64,000 nt of DNA from Collinsella phocaeensis (GTDB lineage: Bacteria; Actinomycetota; Coriobacteriia; Coriobacteriales; Coriobacteriaceae): NCBI RefSeq assembly GCF_900119895.1, contig NZ_FQLR01000003.1, positions 124,001 through 188,000 of the forward strand, given 5' to 3'. The position numbers and the translations under genes are program-made. This document shows positions 33,760-41,129 of the stretch, in pieces. The notes below the pieces were generated by a model. It did no database searches. It worked only from the letters and a program-made list of their open reading frames with translations, and was not told the DNA's origin. The number at the start of each line of letters is the position of its first letter. Position 1 is the first letter of the stretch.

Positions 33760-34482
33760 CTACTTGTCGGTCGTAAGGTGGATGGCGAAGCCGCCGATCT
33801 CCTCCTTGAAGTAGATGAGACGGGGGCTGCCGTCCTCGTTGAGCGTACGCGTCTCCTCGTTGAGCTCGAAACCGCGCTCGGCGAACCAAGCGCCAGCGGC
33901 ATCGAGGTCGTTCACATGGAACCCGATGTGCCCGTTCGCGCCGCGGCCGTTCTGCTTCATCGTCTCGACCAGCGTGCCCGAGAACACCGATTTCGGGGTA
34001 TCGCGCGCCTCGAGCCCCATCAGCGTCGCAAAGCGCTCGGCGATGCGGTTCGCATCCGCCGGATCCTCGGCGTTGATGCCGATATGGGCGACATACATAT
34101 CGAACAGCTCGACCGGGCTCTCTCGCTTGGTATCCGCCATGATGGCTCCCCTCTCTCCTGGCCCGTATTCGTCGGGCCGCTCCTTGTGGACGATTGGCCA
34201 TGCACCCATGATAGCCAGCACGCGCCGCTCGGCATCCTTCTGTCCCATGCCGGTTAGGAATGAAACGGCGCTCACGTATTCGCACGTCACGCCGATGGGC
34301 GCCGGGGTCGTAGCCATGAGCATCGCGGCGTCCGCGCACTCCGAGAGCACGCGCGACATCGGGCAGCGCACGATACGGTACGCCCCCGCAAGGCCCTGCC
34401 CGTCCAAAAACGCGGACAGCTTCTCGGCCACCGCCATCGAGGTCGCGACGCCGCTGCCGCATGCCACAACGATCTTTTTCAC
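33760..34482 (-). CDS. PTS IIB domain fused to a VOC (glyoxalase-fold) domain
   Basis: A 240-residue in-frame fusion. Residues 1 to about 95 resemble a lactose/galactitol-type PTS IIB subunit with the phosphorylatable Cys in KKIVVACGSGVATS. Residues about 115-240 form a vicinal-oxygen-chelate domain (MYVAHIGINAEDPADANRIA, GHIGFHVNDLDAAGAWFAERG, GGFAIHL) like the VOC domain found with some KDPG aldolases. The start is GTG 34482 with GAAGGGAAC upstream. A second strong SD (GAGAGGGGAG) precedes an in-frame ATG at 34140, which would give the VOC domain alone (126 residues). No IIA or IIC genes are nearby. The substrate is unknown; a link to sugar-acid or hexitol metabolism is inference. Confidence 0.78.
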   Translation of the reverse strand: MKKIVVACGSGVATSMAVAEKLSAFLDGQGLAGAYRIVRCPMSRVLSECADAAMLMATTPAPIGVTCEYVSAVSFLTGMGQKDAERRVLAIMGAWPIVHKERPDEYGPGERGAIMADTKRESPVELFDMYVAHIGINAEDPADANRIAERFATLMGLEARDTPKSVFSGTLVETMKQNGRGANGHIGFHVNDLDAAGAWFAERGFELNEETRTLNEDGSPRLIYFKEEIGGFAIHLTTDK

Positions 34483-34618
34483 AGCGTTCCCTTCGCCACG
34501 GTGGAGTACTTCGGCCATGGTAGCATGCACGGGGCGCCTTCACGGGGAATACTGCTGGAGCGGCGGTCCGGCATCGCCTACAATATGCCGCACACGTACA
34601 CCTGCATGCGATGAACCC

Positions 34619-35215
34619 ATGAAGCTTTTCACCCAGATCACCATCGCCCTGTTCGTCATCCTGGCCATCGCATCACTCGCGATTACCGCGCTCAAGCGGC
34701 GCCGCTTCATGCAGATGCAGACGCTGCTCAACCAGAAGCGCTTCGACGAGCTGTTCGAGCTGCTCGACTCCAAGCTCGTCCGCTACCTCTTCCCCGAGTA
34801 CAACCGTGAGTACCTACGCCTCAACGCCTATCTCGTCAAAGGCGACACCAAGGCGGCCGGACGCGTGCTCGACGGGCTGCTCACGCAGAAGGCGAGCCGG
34901 GCGCAGCGCATCGACCTTGTGGTCAAGGCGCTCAACATATACGTGAGCGAGGGCAAGACCAAGCGCGCCAAGGCGATGCTCGACGAGATCGAGAGCTGGG
35001 ATGACAAGAAGCTCGCCGGCAAGCAGCGCGAATGCCGCCAGCTGTACGACGTCGTCCTGCTCAAGCGGGCCTCCCACATCGACGAGATGGAACACGAGCT
35101 CCAAACCGCCAAGGGCGCCCGCCGCGGACAGCTTGAGTACCTCCTCGCCCTGCAGTACGAGATGCGCGGCGACATGGAGCGCCGCAACGAACACCTCAAG
35201 AACGTGCGCGGCTAG
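34619..35215 (+). CDS. small membrane-anchored helical-repeat (TPR-like) protein
   Basis: A 198-residue protein. An N-terminal membrane segment (about 5-24, FTQITIALFVILAIASLA) is followed by a cytoplasmic, wholly helical domain with repeats of about 30-35 residues (RFDELFELLDSKLVRYLFPE, YLVKGDTKAAGRVLDGLL, YVSEGKTKRAKAMLDEIE) resembling tetratricopeptide repeats. Such proteins scaffold complexes. The frame extends far upstream, but the start at 34619 begins the membrane segment. TACAAT (34579-34584) with TGGAGC 17 bases before is a possible promoter. It stands alone before tRNA-Leu. Confidence 0.75.
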   Translation: MKLFTQITIALFVILAIASLAITALKRRRFMQMQTLLNQKRFDELFELLDSKLVRYLFPEYNREYLRLNAYLVKGDTKAAGRVLDGLLTQKASRAQRIDLVVKALNIYVSEGKTKRAKAMLDEIESWDDKKLAGKQRECRQLYDVVLLKRASHIDEMEHELQTAKGARRGQLEYLLALQYEMRGDMERRNEHLKNVRG

Positions 35216-35272
35216 CCTCGTGAACCCGTCCCGACCCCCTTGCGGGCACGGCGTGCTACACTAAACCCTTGC

Positions 35273-35357
35273 GGGGGCGTGGCGGAATTGGCATACGCAG
35301 GAGACTTAAAATCTTCGGCCGAAAGGATTGTGGGTTCGAGTCCCACCACCCCTACCA
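35273..35357 (+). tRNA. tRNA-Leu (anticodon TAA) with an acceptor-stem mismatch
   Basis: A class II tRNA with anticodon stem GGAGA/TCTTC, loop CTTAAAA (anticodon TAA), variable arm GGCCGAAAGGATT, T-arm GTGGG-TTCGAGT-CCCAC, and CCA encoded. The acceptor 5' strand GGGGGCG pairs with CACCCCT: position 1-72 is G-T and position 6-67 is a C-A mismatch. The repeat 187 bases downstream has CGCCCCT, which would remove the mismatch. See the repeat feature. Confidence 0.9.
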
Positions 35358-35587
35358 TGTGAAATCGCGGGCCCCGACTAGGGGCCCGCTTCGTTTTCGG
35401 GCCTGATGCGCGGAATCGAACCCGAGAGGGCGCGGAGCCGAGGAAACGGCGGAGCCGTTTGCCGGCGGAGCGCGCGAGGGCCCGAGGGGCCCGAAGCGGG
35501 GCGCGGGCGGCGCAGCCGCACGCGGAGTCCCACCGCCCCTACCATGTGCAATCGCGGGTCCCGGCAAGGGGCCCGCTTCGCTTTTTC
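35338..35587 (+). repeat. direct repeat of the tRNA-Leu(UAA) 3' end (att-like scar)
   Basis: A block of about 60 bases starting in the T-loop of the tRNA (35338, GAGTCCCACC) and running through CCA and the terminator recurs at 35525 with about 6 differences, exactly 187 bases away. Duplicated tRNA 3' ends are the mark of integrase-mediated insertion. The 128 bases between are GC-rich, contain a T-arm-like fragment (GGAATCGAACCCGAG, reverse sense) and code nothing. No integrase lies in the window, so any element is long gone or decayed. Confidence 0.7.
35367..35397 (+). terminator. terminator of tRNA-Leu(UAA)
   Basis: GCGGGCCCC-gacta-GGGGCCCGC followed by TTCGTTTT. A second copy, GCGGGTCCC-ggcaa-GGGGCCCGC with TTCGCTTTTT, lies at 35554-35586 in the downstream repeat. 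Confidence 0.85.
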
Positions 35588-35617
35588 TCGATAGAGGGCG
35601 CCGCGGATGCCGCGCGC

Positions 35618-36592
35618 CTACAGCCTCATGAGATCCGGTGTCCAGCCGACGGCGGCGATCCGGCCATCCAGGATCTCGGCGATCGTCGCCGCCATGCCCG
35701 CCAACAGGCTGTTCTCACTGACGGTGAGCTCGCTGTAACCGCCCGCTGCCAGCAGCTCACGCACAATGAGCGCTCCGCCGAGAAGAACCGGGGCACGCTT
35801 TGCCTGCACCCCGGGAAGCTCCGCGATCTCCGCCGCGGTCTTGCCCGTCATCAGCGAGATGCAACGGTTCACGTCCGCGGCCGTCAGTGCGTGCAGATGG
35901 ACGTATGCGGGGTCATAGACCGCAAGGCCGCAGGCCATCGCAACCAGCGTCGTCGCCGTGCCGCCCACCGCCACGAGGCGGCCAGGGCGCGCGGGCACAT
36001 CGGCAAGCGCCGCGGCCAGCATGGCGTTTGCCCAGCGCGCGGCCTCTCGGATTTCCCCGTCTGCGGGAATGGGAGAGCTGGCGAGAAACCGCTCCGTGAT
36101 GCGCCGGCACCCCAAATCGAGCGAGACCGCCCGATCAAGAGACAACGGCTCGCCCGGAAGGTACCCTCCCAGCGCAAGCTCGGTCGATCCGCCCCCAGAA
36201 TCGGCCACCAAGATGCGCTCGCCCGCGAAATCGTGCGCGACGCCGAAAAATGTCAGTCGGGCCTCCGTCTCTCCTGCGATCACACAAGGAGCGAGACCGA
36301 GCGCGCGCAGGACGTCCAGCAAATCTTCCCCGTTTTCGGCATCACGTGCCGCGCTGGTAAGGGTCGTCGAGACTACTTTAGCTCCGTAGTCCCGCGCCCT
36401 GTCGATAAACTCGGCGCAGGCATCCGCCACGCGCGCCATCGCCCCCGCGGAGAGCCTGCCGGTCGCGTCGACGCCTTCACCAAGATCCGTGATGCGGGTC
36501 GTGGTATGCCAGTTCAGAGCGGTGCCGCCCTCAACCTCCCCCAGCAGCAGACGGGAGGACACGGTGCCCAAATCGATCGCCGCGATGCGCAC
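35618..36592 (-). CDS. ppx: exopolyphosphatase / pppGpp phosphohydrolase family protein
   Basis: A 324-residue ASKHA-fold phosphatase of the Ppx/GppA family, releasing phosphate from polyphosphate or converting pppGpp to ppGpp. N-terminal IDLGTVSSRLLLGEV is phosphate loop 1. TSAARDAENG and IAGETEARLTFFG are family hallmarks, and VADSGGGSTELALG is phosphate loop 2. The length (about 300-330) is that of the short actinobacterial type without a C-terminal HD domain. Translation starts at GTG 36592 with AAAAGGAG upstream. It follows the FtsB-like gene by 18 bases, the usual order in actinobacteria, and is co-transcribed with it. Confidence 0.9.
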   Translation of the reverse strand: MRIAAIDLGTVSSRLLLGEVEGGTALNWHTTTRITDLGEGVDATGRLSAGAMARVADACAEFIDRARDYGAKVVSTTLTSAARDAENGEDLLDVLRALGLAPCVIAGETEARLTFFGVAHDFAGERILVADSGGGSTELALGGYLPGEPLSLDRAVSLDLGCRRITERFLASSPIPADGEIREAARWANAMLAAALADVPARPGRLVAVGGTATTLVAMACGLAVYDPAYVHLHALTAADVNRCISLMTGKTAAEIAELPGVQAKRAPVLLGGALIVRELLAAGGYSELTVSENSLLAGMAATIAEILDGRIAAVGWTPDLMRL

Positions 36593-36610
36593 GGGTATCT
36601 CCTTTTGCAG

Positions 36611-37369
36611 TTAGCTGGCGTCGCCTGTCGACGCCACCGATTGTCCGTCCACGCCGGTGAATCCGAAGATGGCGTCGAGCATCTTGAGGTGCCACGGGGC
36701 TTCCTGCGCCACCTGGGCCTCGGCCTCATCGGCTTCAGCGGACGTGGACACCCCATCCGAAGCGGCCGCGTCCGAAGCGTCGTCCGTGCCTGTCACCTCG
36801 ATACGGGTCTCGCCCTCTTTGACCAGGCCGAGATCCCGTCGGGCCGCATCCTCTACGCCCTCATCGGTGAGGTAGGCGTCGACCTCCGACTTGAGGCCGC
36901 CGTTGTAGCCCTCGCGAATATCGACCTGTTGCTCCAGGATCCCGCCCGCGCGCCAGGCTACGTAATAGTCGCGTACGGGGCCATACAACCCGACGGCGAG
37001 GCATACGACCACGATCGAGATGAACAACGGCTTGGTCGCACCCGTCGTGAACGCGTAGATAGCCTGGACAAGACGGTTGTCCGCGGCGTATTTCATGAAG
37101 CTGCTGGGGCGCACCGATGCACGGGAAGCGCCTCCCTGCGCCGCGCGCTTCGCCTTCCCACGCGAGGCCCTTCCGCGAGAGGCCGTGCGCTCCGGGCGCG
37201 GCGGCTGCTCCTCGGAGCGGCGGGCGCCCCGCGGTGCACCCGCCTGCGCGAAGTTCGTCGGGCGAGGTTCCCTGTGGGTCCCGGCATCGCTCGAGGTGCC
37301 GAAAGAACCCGGGGCACGGCCCGTCGTCGCGGAAGCGAGAGACAAATTGTTGTTGCGGTATGTGCTCAT
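36611..37369 (-). CDS. ftsB: FtsB/DivIC-type septum formation initiator
   Basis: A 252-residue single-pass membrane protein of the divisome. Residues 1 to about 90 are a basic, disordered cytoplasmic tail. A membrane segment follows (about 113-132, PLFISIVVVCLAVGLYG), then a short coiled-coil region (AGGILEQQVDIREGYNGGLKS) and the conserved DLGLVKEGE typical of the FtsB/DivIC family. The C-terminal 65 residues are acidic and low-complexity. The core is poorly conserved, as usual, but the position before ppx/gppA supports the call. TATAAC (minus, near 37424-37429) is a possible -10 for the operon. Confidence 0.8.
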   Translation of the reverse strand: MSTYRNNNLSLASATTGRAPGSFGTSSDAGTHREPRPTNFAQAGAPRGARRSEEQPPRPERTASRGRASRGKAKRAAQGGASRASVRPSSFMKYAADNRLVQAIYAFTTGATKPLFISIVVVCLAVGLYGPVRDYYVAWRAGGILEQQVDIREGYNGGLKSEVDAYLTDEGVEDAARRDLGLVKEGETRIEVTGTDDASDAAASDGVSTSAEADEAEAQVAQEAPWHLKMLDAIFGFTGVDGQSVASTGDAS

Positions 37370-37531
37370 CGATGCGCCTTGCTATGTTTGGAGTGTGTTT
37401 GCGCGTTGTTGTGGCCTTAGTTATACCACGCGTGGCGCAGCCAGTTGTGCAGGCTTTGCGCTTCGCGCAGCGCGGCGCGCGACCAGCCCCTCAGCCAGCC
37501 GCACGGACAGAGCGAGGCGGCCGTGCTGCCG

Positions 37532-38104
37532 CTAAGCCCGGTACAGCGCGAGCTCGAGCAGCGAAAAGAGCGTCTCGCACGACCCGTCGCCACACTTGAC
37601 CCCTTCGAGCAGCGACGCCCATGCATAATCGCCCACCGCGCCCATATCGACGTTGCGCCGAACGTCCTCGGAGATCTTGGGGTCGAGCTCGAACGCGTGG
37701 CGCACGTGGCCGCGCAGGTCCTCGAAGCACGCGCGCTCGGCCTCTGCGGCGCGCATCCTGGTCCGCGCGTCCAGGCCCCCCAGGTCGCGCAGCCAGTTAT
37801 CCCGGAACCCCCGAAGCGTCTGCTCGAGCGCCTCGGAGAGCCTGCGGCAGAACTCCAGGGCGGTCCCCGCATCCCGCGCGCATTCGTCGAGCTTCGCGCC
37901 TGCGACGGCACGGCTCCAGAAGCGCTGCAGCACCTCCGTGCGAAGCGCCGCGATATCGACGACATGGTTGTATATGGTCCCCGTCGCCACGCCGCACGCA
38001 TCCGCGACGGCACGCACCGTCAGCGATCCCAAACCGTTCTCGCGGGCACGCTCGTATGCGACGTCAACAATCTGCGCCTTGGTGATCGACGCCTTGCTTC
38101 CCAT
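37532..38104 (-). CDS. TetR-family transcriptional regulator
   Basis: A 190-residue repressor. The N-terminal helix-turn-helix is typical of TetR: KAQIVDVAYERARENGLGSL, then TVRAVADACGVATGTIYNHV. The C-terminal domain is helical and would bind an inducer of unknown nature. The start at 38104 has GAGGGGAAGG upstream; an in-frame ATG at 38167 adds 21 non-conserved residues. It is divergent from the membrane-protein pair at 38307-39278, and two identical-type palindromes lie between, so it probably represses that pair. Confidence 0.87.
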   Translation of the reverse strand: MGSKASITKAQIVDVAYERARENGLGSLTVRAVADACGVATGTIYNHVVDIAALRTEVLQRFWSRAVAGAKLDECARDAGTALEFCRRLSEALEQTLRGFRDNWLRDLGGLDARTRMRAAEAERACFEDLRGHVRHAFELDPKISEDVRRNVDMGAVGDYAWASLLEGVKCGDGSCETLFSLLELALYRA

Positions 38105-38239
38105 GGCCTTCCCCTCCCATGCGGCTCGAGCGAGGCCGAATCGCCCGCCTTCGCTCATCTGAACCACGGCGTGGAGCGTTCAGGTTGTTCCGGCTGTATG
38201 CCGATTCGCCCTTGTGCGCCGCGAACGGCATCTCTACTA

Positions 38240-38267
38240 TGAACGCCGTTCAGATGAACGATGTTCA
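38240..38267 (+). promoter_or_regulatory. tandem TetR operators and promoter
   Basis: TGAACGCCGTTCA (38240-38252) and TGAACGATGTTCA (38255-38267) are 13-bp palindromes with the same TGAAC-n3-GTTCA half-sites, centres 15 bases apart. TATATA (38269-38274) follows immediately, so binding would block the promoter of the gene at 38307. Confidence 0.72.
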
Positions 38268-38306
38268 TTATATACGCACCCACACGGGATCGAAAGGGAT
38301 AACACC

Positions 38307-38795
38307 ATGTCGCCACTGCTTATGACCGCGAGCCTCGCCATCACGGGGGCCCTCATCCTCTACACCATCGGCGTCTTCAAGGAGCGCGCTGACAGCAGGC
38401 TGCGCGGCATCCACCTCGCTTTCTTCTGGCTCGGCCTTGCCTGCGATACCACCGGCACCACGCTTATGACCGTGATAGCGCGCTCGAGCTCCACGGCAGC
38501 CCCCGCCATCCATGGGGTCACCGGTCTGGCTGCGATCGTGCTCATGCTCTTCCATGCGCTCTGGGCCACTGTCGTCTTCGTGCAGGGGCGCAACCGCAGC
38601 GAGCGCGCTCTCGAGCGCGAGCGCACGTTCCATCGCTTCAGTGCCGCCGTCTGGGTCGTCTGGCTCGTTCCCTATGTCATCGGCATGCTCGTCGGCATCC
38701 CGGCCATCAAGCTCGCTTCCCTTCCCGCGACGCTCGCGAGCCTCGTCGTCGCCGGCATCGCCGCCCTCGTCGTCTTTCGTCCCCGCCGCGCATAG
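38307..38795 (+). CDS. TIGR03987/HsmA-like membrane protein
   Basis: A 162-residue protein with four or five membrane helices (LMTASLAITGALILYTIG; LAFFWLGLACDTTGTTLM; GLAAIVLMLFHALWATVVF; AAVWVVWLVPYVIGMLVG; a final one). The pattern, with conserved Glu-Arg-Thr-Phe-His-Arg between helices, resembles the TIGR03987 family of unknown function. The SD is AAAGGGAT before the ATG at 38307. It follows the tandem operators and is probably repressed by the divergent TetR; a transport or sensing role is inferred only from that arrangement. Confidence 0.72.
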   Translation: MSPLLMTASLAITGALILYTIGVFKERADSRLRGIHLAFFWLGLACDTTGTTLMTVIARSSSTAAPAIHGVTGLAAIVLMLFHALWATVVFVQGRNRSERALERERTFHRFSAAVWVVWLVPYVIGMLVGIPAIKLASLPATLASLVVAGIAALVVFRPRRA

Positions 38796-38855
38796 GGTCG
38801 CCCGATCGCCCGAGCCCTGCGCAAGTCCTCCGTACCGTCAGAAAGGATGTGCACC

Positions 38856-39278
38856 ATGCAGCTTCTCACCGTGCGCAACCGCACCCTGCTCCTGATCGCC
38901 GGCATCGTCTGGCTGATCGCCGGCATCAACATCGTTCGCATCGGACTTGAGGCCTACGGCTCCGGCCACCTCAACCTTATCAACATCGGCCTCAGCGTCG
39001 TCATCGGCGTCGTGTTCTGGACCTTCGTCTTCGGAAAGCTCGTCTCCAAGCACAGCGACCGCATCGAGGCTTATGGCGATGAGCGGCGGTTCTTCCTCTC
39101 GTTCTTCGATGTTCCCTCCTTCGTCATCATGGCGATCATGATGACCGGAGGCATCTCCATCCGCTTCTTCGGCCTCGCCCCCGAGCCCTTCATCGCCGTG
39201 TTCTACACCGGCTTGGGAGTCGCCCTCGCCTGCGCCGGCGCCGCCTTCGGACTTCGCTGGATCCGGTTCGAGCGCTAG
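38856..39278 (+). CDS. small four-helix membrane protein, unknown function
   Basis: A 140-residue protein with four predicted membrane helices (LLLIAGIVWLIAGINIVRIG; INIGLSVVIGVVFWTFVFG; PSFVIMAIMMTGGISIRFFG; FIAVFYTGLGVALACAGAAF). The start is set at 38856 because AGAAAGGA is well spaced from it; an ATG 9 bases earlier lies within the SD. It follows the TIGR03987-like gene by 60 bases on the same strand and probably shares its TetR-controlled promoter. A bidirectional terminator follows. The family was not recognised. Confidence 0.7.
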   Translation: MQLLTVRNRTLLLIAGIVWLIAGINIVRIGLEAYGSGHLNLINIGLSVVIGVVFWTFVFGKLVSKHSDRIEAYGDERRFFLSFFDVPSFVIMAIMMTGGISIRFFGLAPEPFIAVFYTGLGVALACAGAAFGLRWIRFER

Positions 39279-39380
39279 CATCCGACCCGTCGACCGGATT
39301 GCGCGCCGCGCGCTCGCCAGGGCCCGCCGCAGCGCCCACATCCGGTCCTCCCCGCACAGCCGCACCTGTCCGATGCACAA

Positions 39381-39421
39381 AATCGCCCCGCACGCCGGCA
39401 ATCGTGGCGTGCGGGGCGATT
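39381..39421. terminator. bidirectional terminator between the membrane-protein operon and mazG
   Basis: A 16-bp stem, AATCGCCCCGCACGCC (39381-39396) with GGCGTGCGGGGCGATT (39406-39421). On the minus strand TTTTGTG follows, on the plus strand CGTTTCG. Confidence 0.85.
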
Positions 39422-39441
39422 CGTTTCGATGGGGCGGTCGC

Positions 39442-40341
39442 CTAGGCGCGCTTGACCTCATCCCATAGCTCGTTGAGCCGCTCGGTGCCCAATCCCTCGA
39501 GCGCGATGCCGCGACCGTAGGCCGCATCCTCCATGGCCGCCCAGCGGAAACGGAACTTGGCGGTGCTCGCGCGCAGCGCGCTCTCGGCGTCGATCCCCTC
39601 CTTGCGGGCGACGTTCACCAGCGCGAAGAGCAGATCTCCGAACTCCATCTCGCGCTCCGCGCTCCCAGGCTCCTCGGCCTCGAACTCCGCGCGCTCCTCG
39701 GCGACCTTGTCCCATACCGCCCCGACGGTATCCCACTCGAATCCGAGCGCGGCGGCCTTGCGGGACACCTTCTGGGCCTGCATGAGCGCCGGCAGCGCAC
39801 ACGGCACGCCGTCGAGCAGCCCCTCGGGACGTGCGCCCGAGGCATCCGCCGCAGCGTCCTTCGCACCCTTCTCGGCGAGCTTCACGGTATCCCAGATCGC
39901 CAAGACCTCGTCTGCGGAGCCTGCACCCGCGCGCTCACCGAATACATGGGGATGACGACGGATGAGCTTCTCGTTGATGTCGCGCGCGACGTCGGCCATG
40001 GTGAACTCGCCGGCATCGGCAGCTATCTGCGCGTGCAGGACCACCTGCATGAGAACGTCGCCCAGCTCCTCGCGAAGGTGCGCCGGGTCGCCCGCCTCGA
40101 TGCAGTCGACCGCCTCGTAGGCCTCCTCGATCATGTTCTTGGCAATGCTCGCATGCGTCTGCTCGCGATCCCAAGGACAGCCGTCGGGCTGGCGTAGGCG
40201 CCAGATCGTCTCGACGAGCGCTTGGACCTCACGGCACGCATCCGCAAGCGTGCTCTCGTCGCGGCGGGCGGACGCGGCGTCCTCCCCCAGCATCTCCGAC
40301 AAGCTTCCTGCATTCACATCGCGCATCTTTAGCGCCATCAT
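39442..40341 (-). CDS. mazG: nucleoside triphosphate pyrophosphohydrolase MazG
   Basis: A 299-residue all-alpha pyrophosphatase that hydrolyses (d)NTPs, including damaged ones, to monophosphates. The N-terminal MazG domain has PDGCPWDREQTHASI and EEAYEAVDCIEAGD followed by LREELGDVLMQVVLHA, giving the metal-binding EExxE/EELGD motif. A second, partly conserved MazG repeat is C-terminal (FEAEEPGSAEREMEFGDLLFALV). The length fits two-domain E. coli-type MazG. The start is one of two adjacent ATGs (40341) with AAGGGAG upstream. It follows yfcE by about 50 bases on the same strand. Confidence 0.93.
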   Translation of the reverse strand: MMALKMRDVNAGSLSEMLGEDAASARRDESTLADACREVQALVETIWRLRQPDGCPWDREQTHASIAKNMIEEAYEAVDCIEAGDPAHLREELGDVLMQVVLHAQIAADAGEFTMADVARDINEKLIRRHPHVFGERAGAGSADEVLAIWDTVKLAEKGAKDAAADASGARPEGLLDGVPCALPALMQAQKVSRKAAALGFEWDTVGAVWDKVAEERAEFEAEEPGSAEREMEFGDLLFALVNVARKEGIDAESALRASTAKFRFRWAAMEDAAYGRGIALEGLGTERLNELWDEVKRA

Positions 40342-40390
40342 GCGCTCCCTTCGGATGGGCACCGACCGAACCGGACGGGCCGACAAGCAC

Positions 40391-41068
40391 TTATTGGTTC
40401 TCGTAGCGCGCCATGCGCTCGCGATCCGGCATCCCCTTCGTCGCGCATGTGAAATGACGCAGAGCCGAAGAGGTCCTCTCGAGCGTCGAGTCATCCGTTG
40501 CGGCCTTTTCGAGGACCACATGGCGGAACGACTCCCCAAGCGCCTTACCGCTCTCGTACACCCCGTAACTGTGCGACCCGTCCTTGGGGATGGAGACGCT
40601 TCCGGGGTTGAACAGCCAGATCCCGGGATGATTGACGCTCTCCTCGTTGACCTTGATGTGCGTGTGCCCGTACACGATCGCCGAACCCGCCCTCAGGGCA
40701 GGGACACGGTCCACGCTGTTGTGCATGCCCGCGCCGAACACGTGCCCGTGCGTGCAGAAGAGCTCACGGCCGTTTTCGTCGACGATGCTCGCGCTATCCG
40801 CCATGCAGGGAAACTCGAGAACCATCTGGTCCACCTCGGCCTCGCAGTTGCCGCGGACGGCGATCAGGCGCGTCGAGGCGGCGAGCTCGTTCAACATCGG
40901 GATGACGCGCTTGGGCGCGTAGTCGCGCGGGAGGTCGTTGCGGGGACCGTGGTAGAGCACATCGCCGAGAAGCACCACGGCATCGGGGCGCTCCTCCCCG
41001 ACGGCCTCTATAAGGCGAGCCGCCCAATACGCGGACCCGTGAATATCGGAAGCGATCAGGACCTTCAT
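40391..41068 (-). CDS. yfcE: YfcE/MJ0936-type metallophosphoesterase
   Basis: A 225-residue calcineurin-fold phosphodiesterase. The metal-binding motifs are all present: SDIHGS, GDVLYHGPRND, GNCEAE, THGH and GHTH. The family hydrolyses phosphodiesters such as bis-pNPP in vitro; the physiological substrate is unknown. About 35 extra residues at the C-terminus beyond the core (EKAATDDSTLERT) are unexplained. The start MKVLIASDIHG at 41068 is the canonical family opening. It precedes mazG in a probable two-gene operon. Confidence 0.9.
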   Translation of the reverse strand: MKVLIASDIHGSAYWAARLIEAVGEERPDAVVLLGDVLYHGPRNDLPRDYAPKRVIPMLNELAASTRLIAVRGNCEAEVDQMVLEFPCMADSASIVDENGRELFCTHGHVFGAGMHNSVDRVPALRAGSAIVYGHTHIKVNEESVNHPGIWLFNPGSVSIPKDGSHSYGVYESGKALGESFRHVVLEKAATDDSTLERTSSALRHFTCATKGMPDRERMARYENQ

Positions 41069-41129
41069 GCTGCCTCCTGGATCATAGGATCATAGATGGA
41101 TGGCGGCGCAGCCGCCCGCGTCCCCGATT

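Noticed and set aside
35406-35425. possible third tRNA gene (T-arm-like sequence on the minus strand)
   Set aside because: Only a T-loop-like fragment is present; no acceptor, D or anticodon stem can be built around it.
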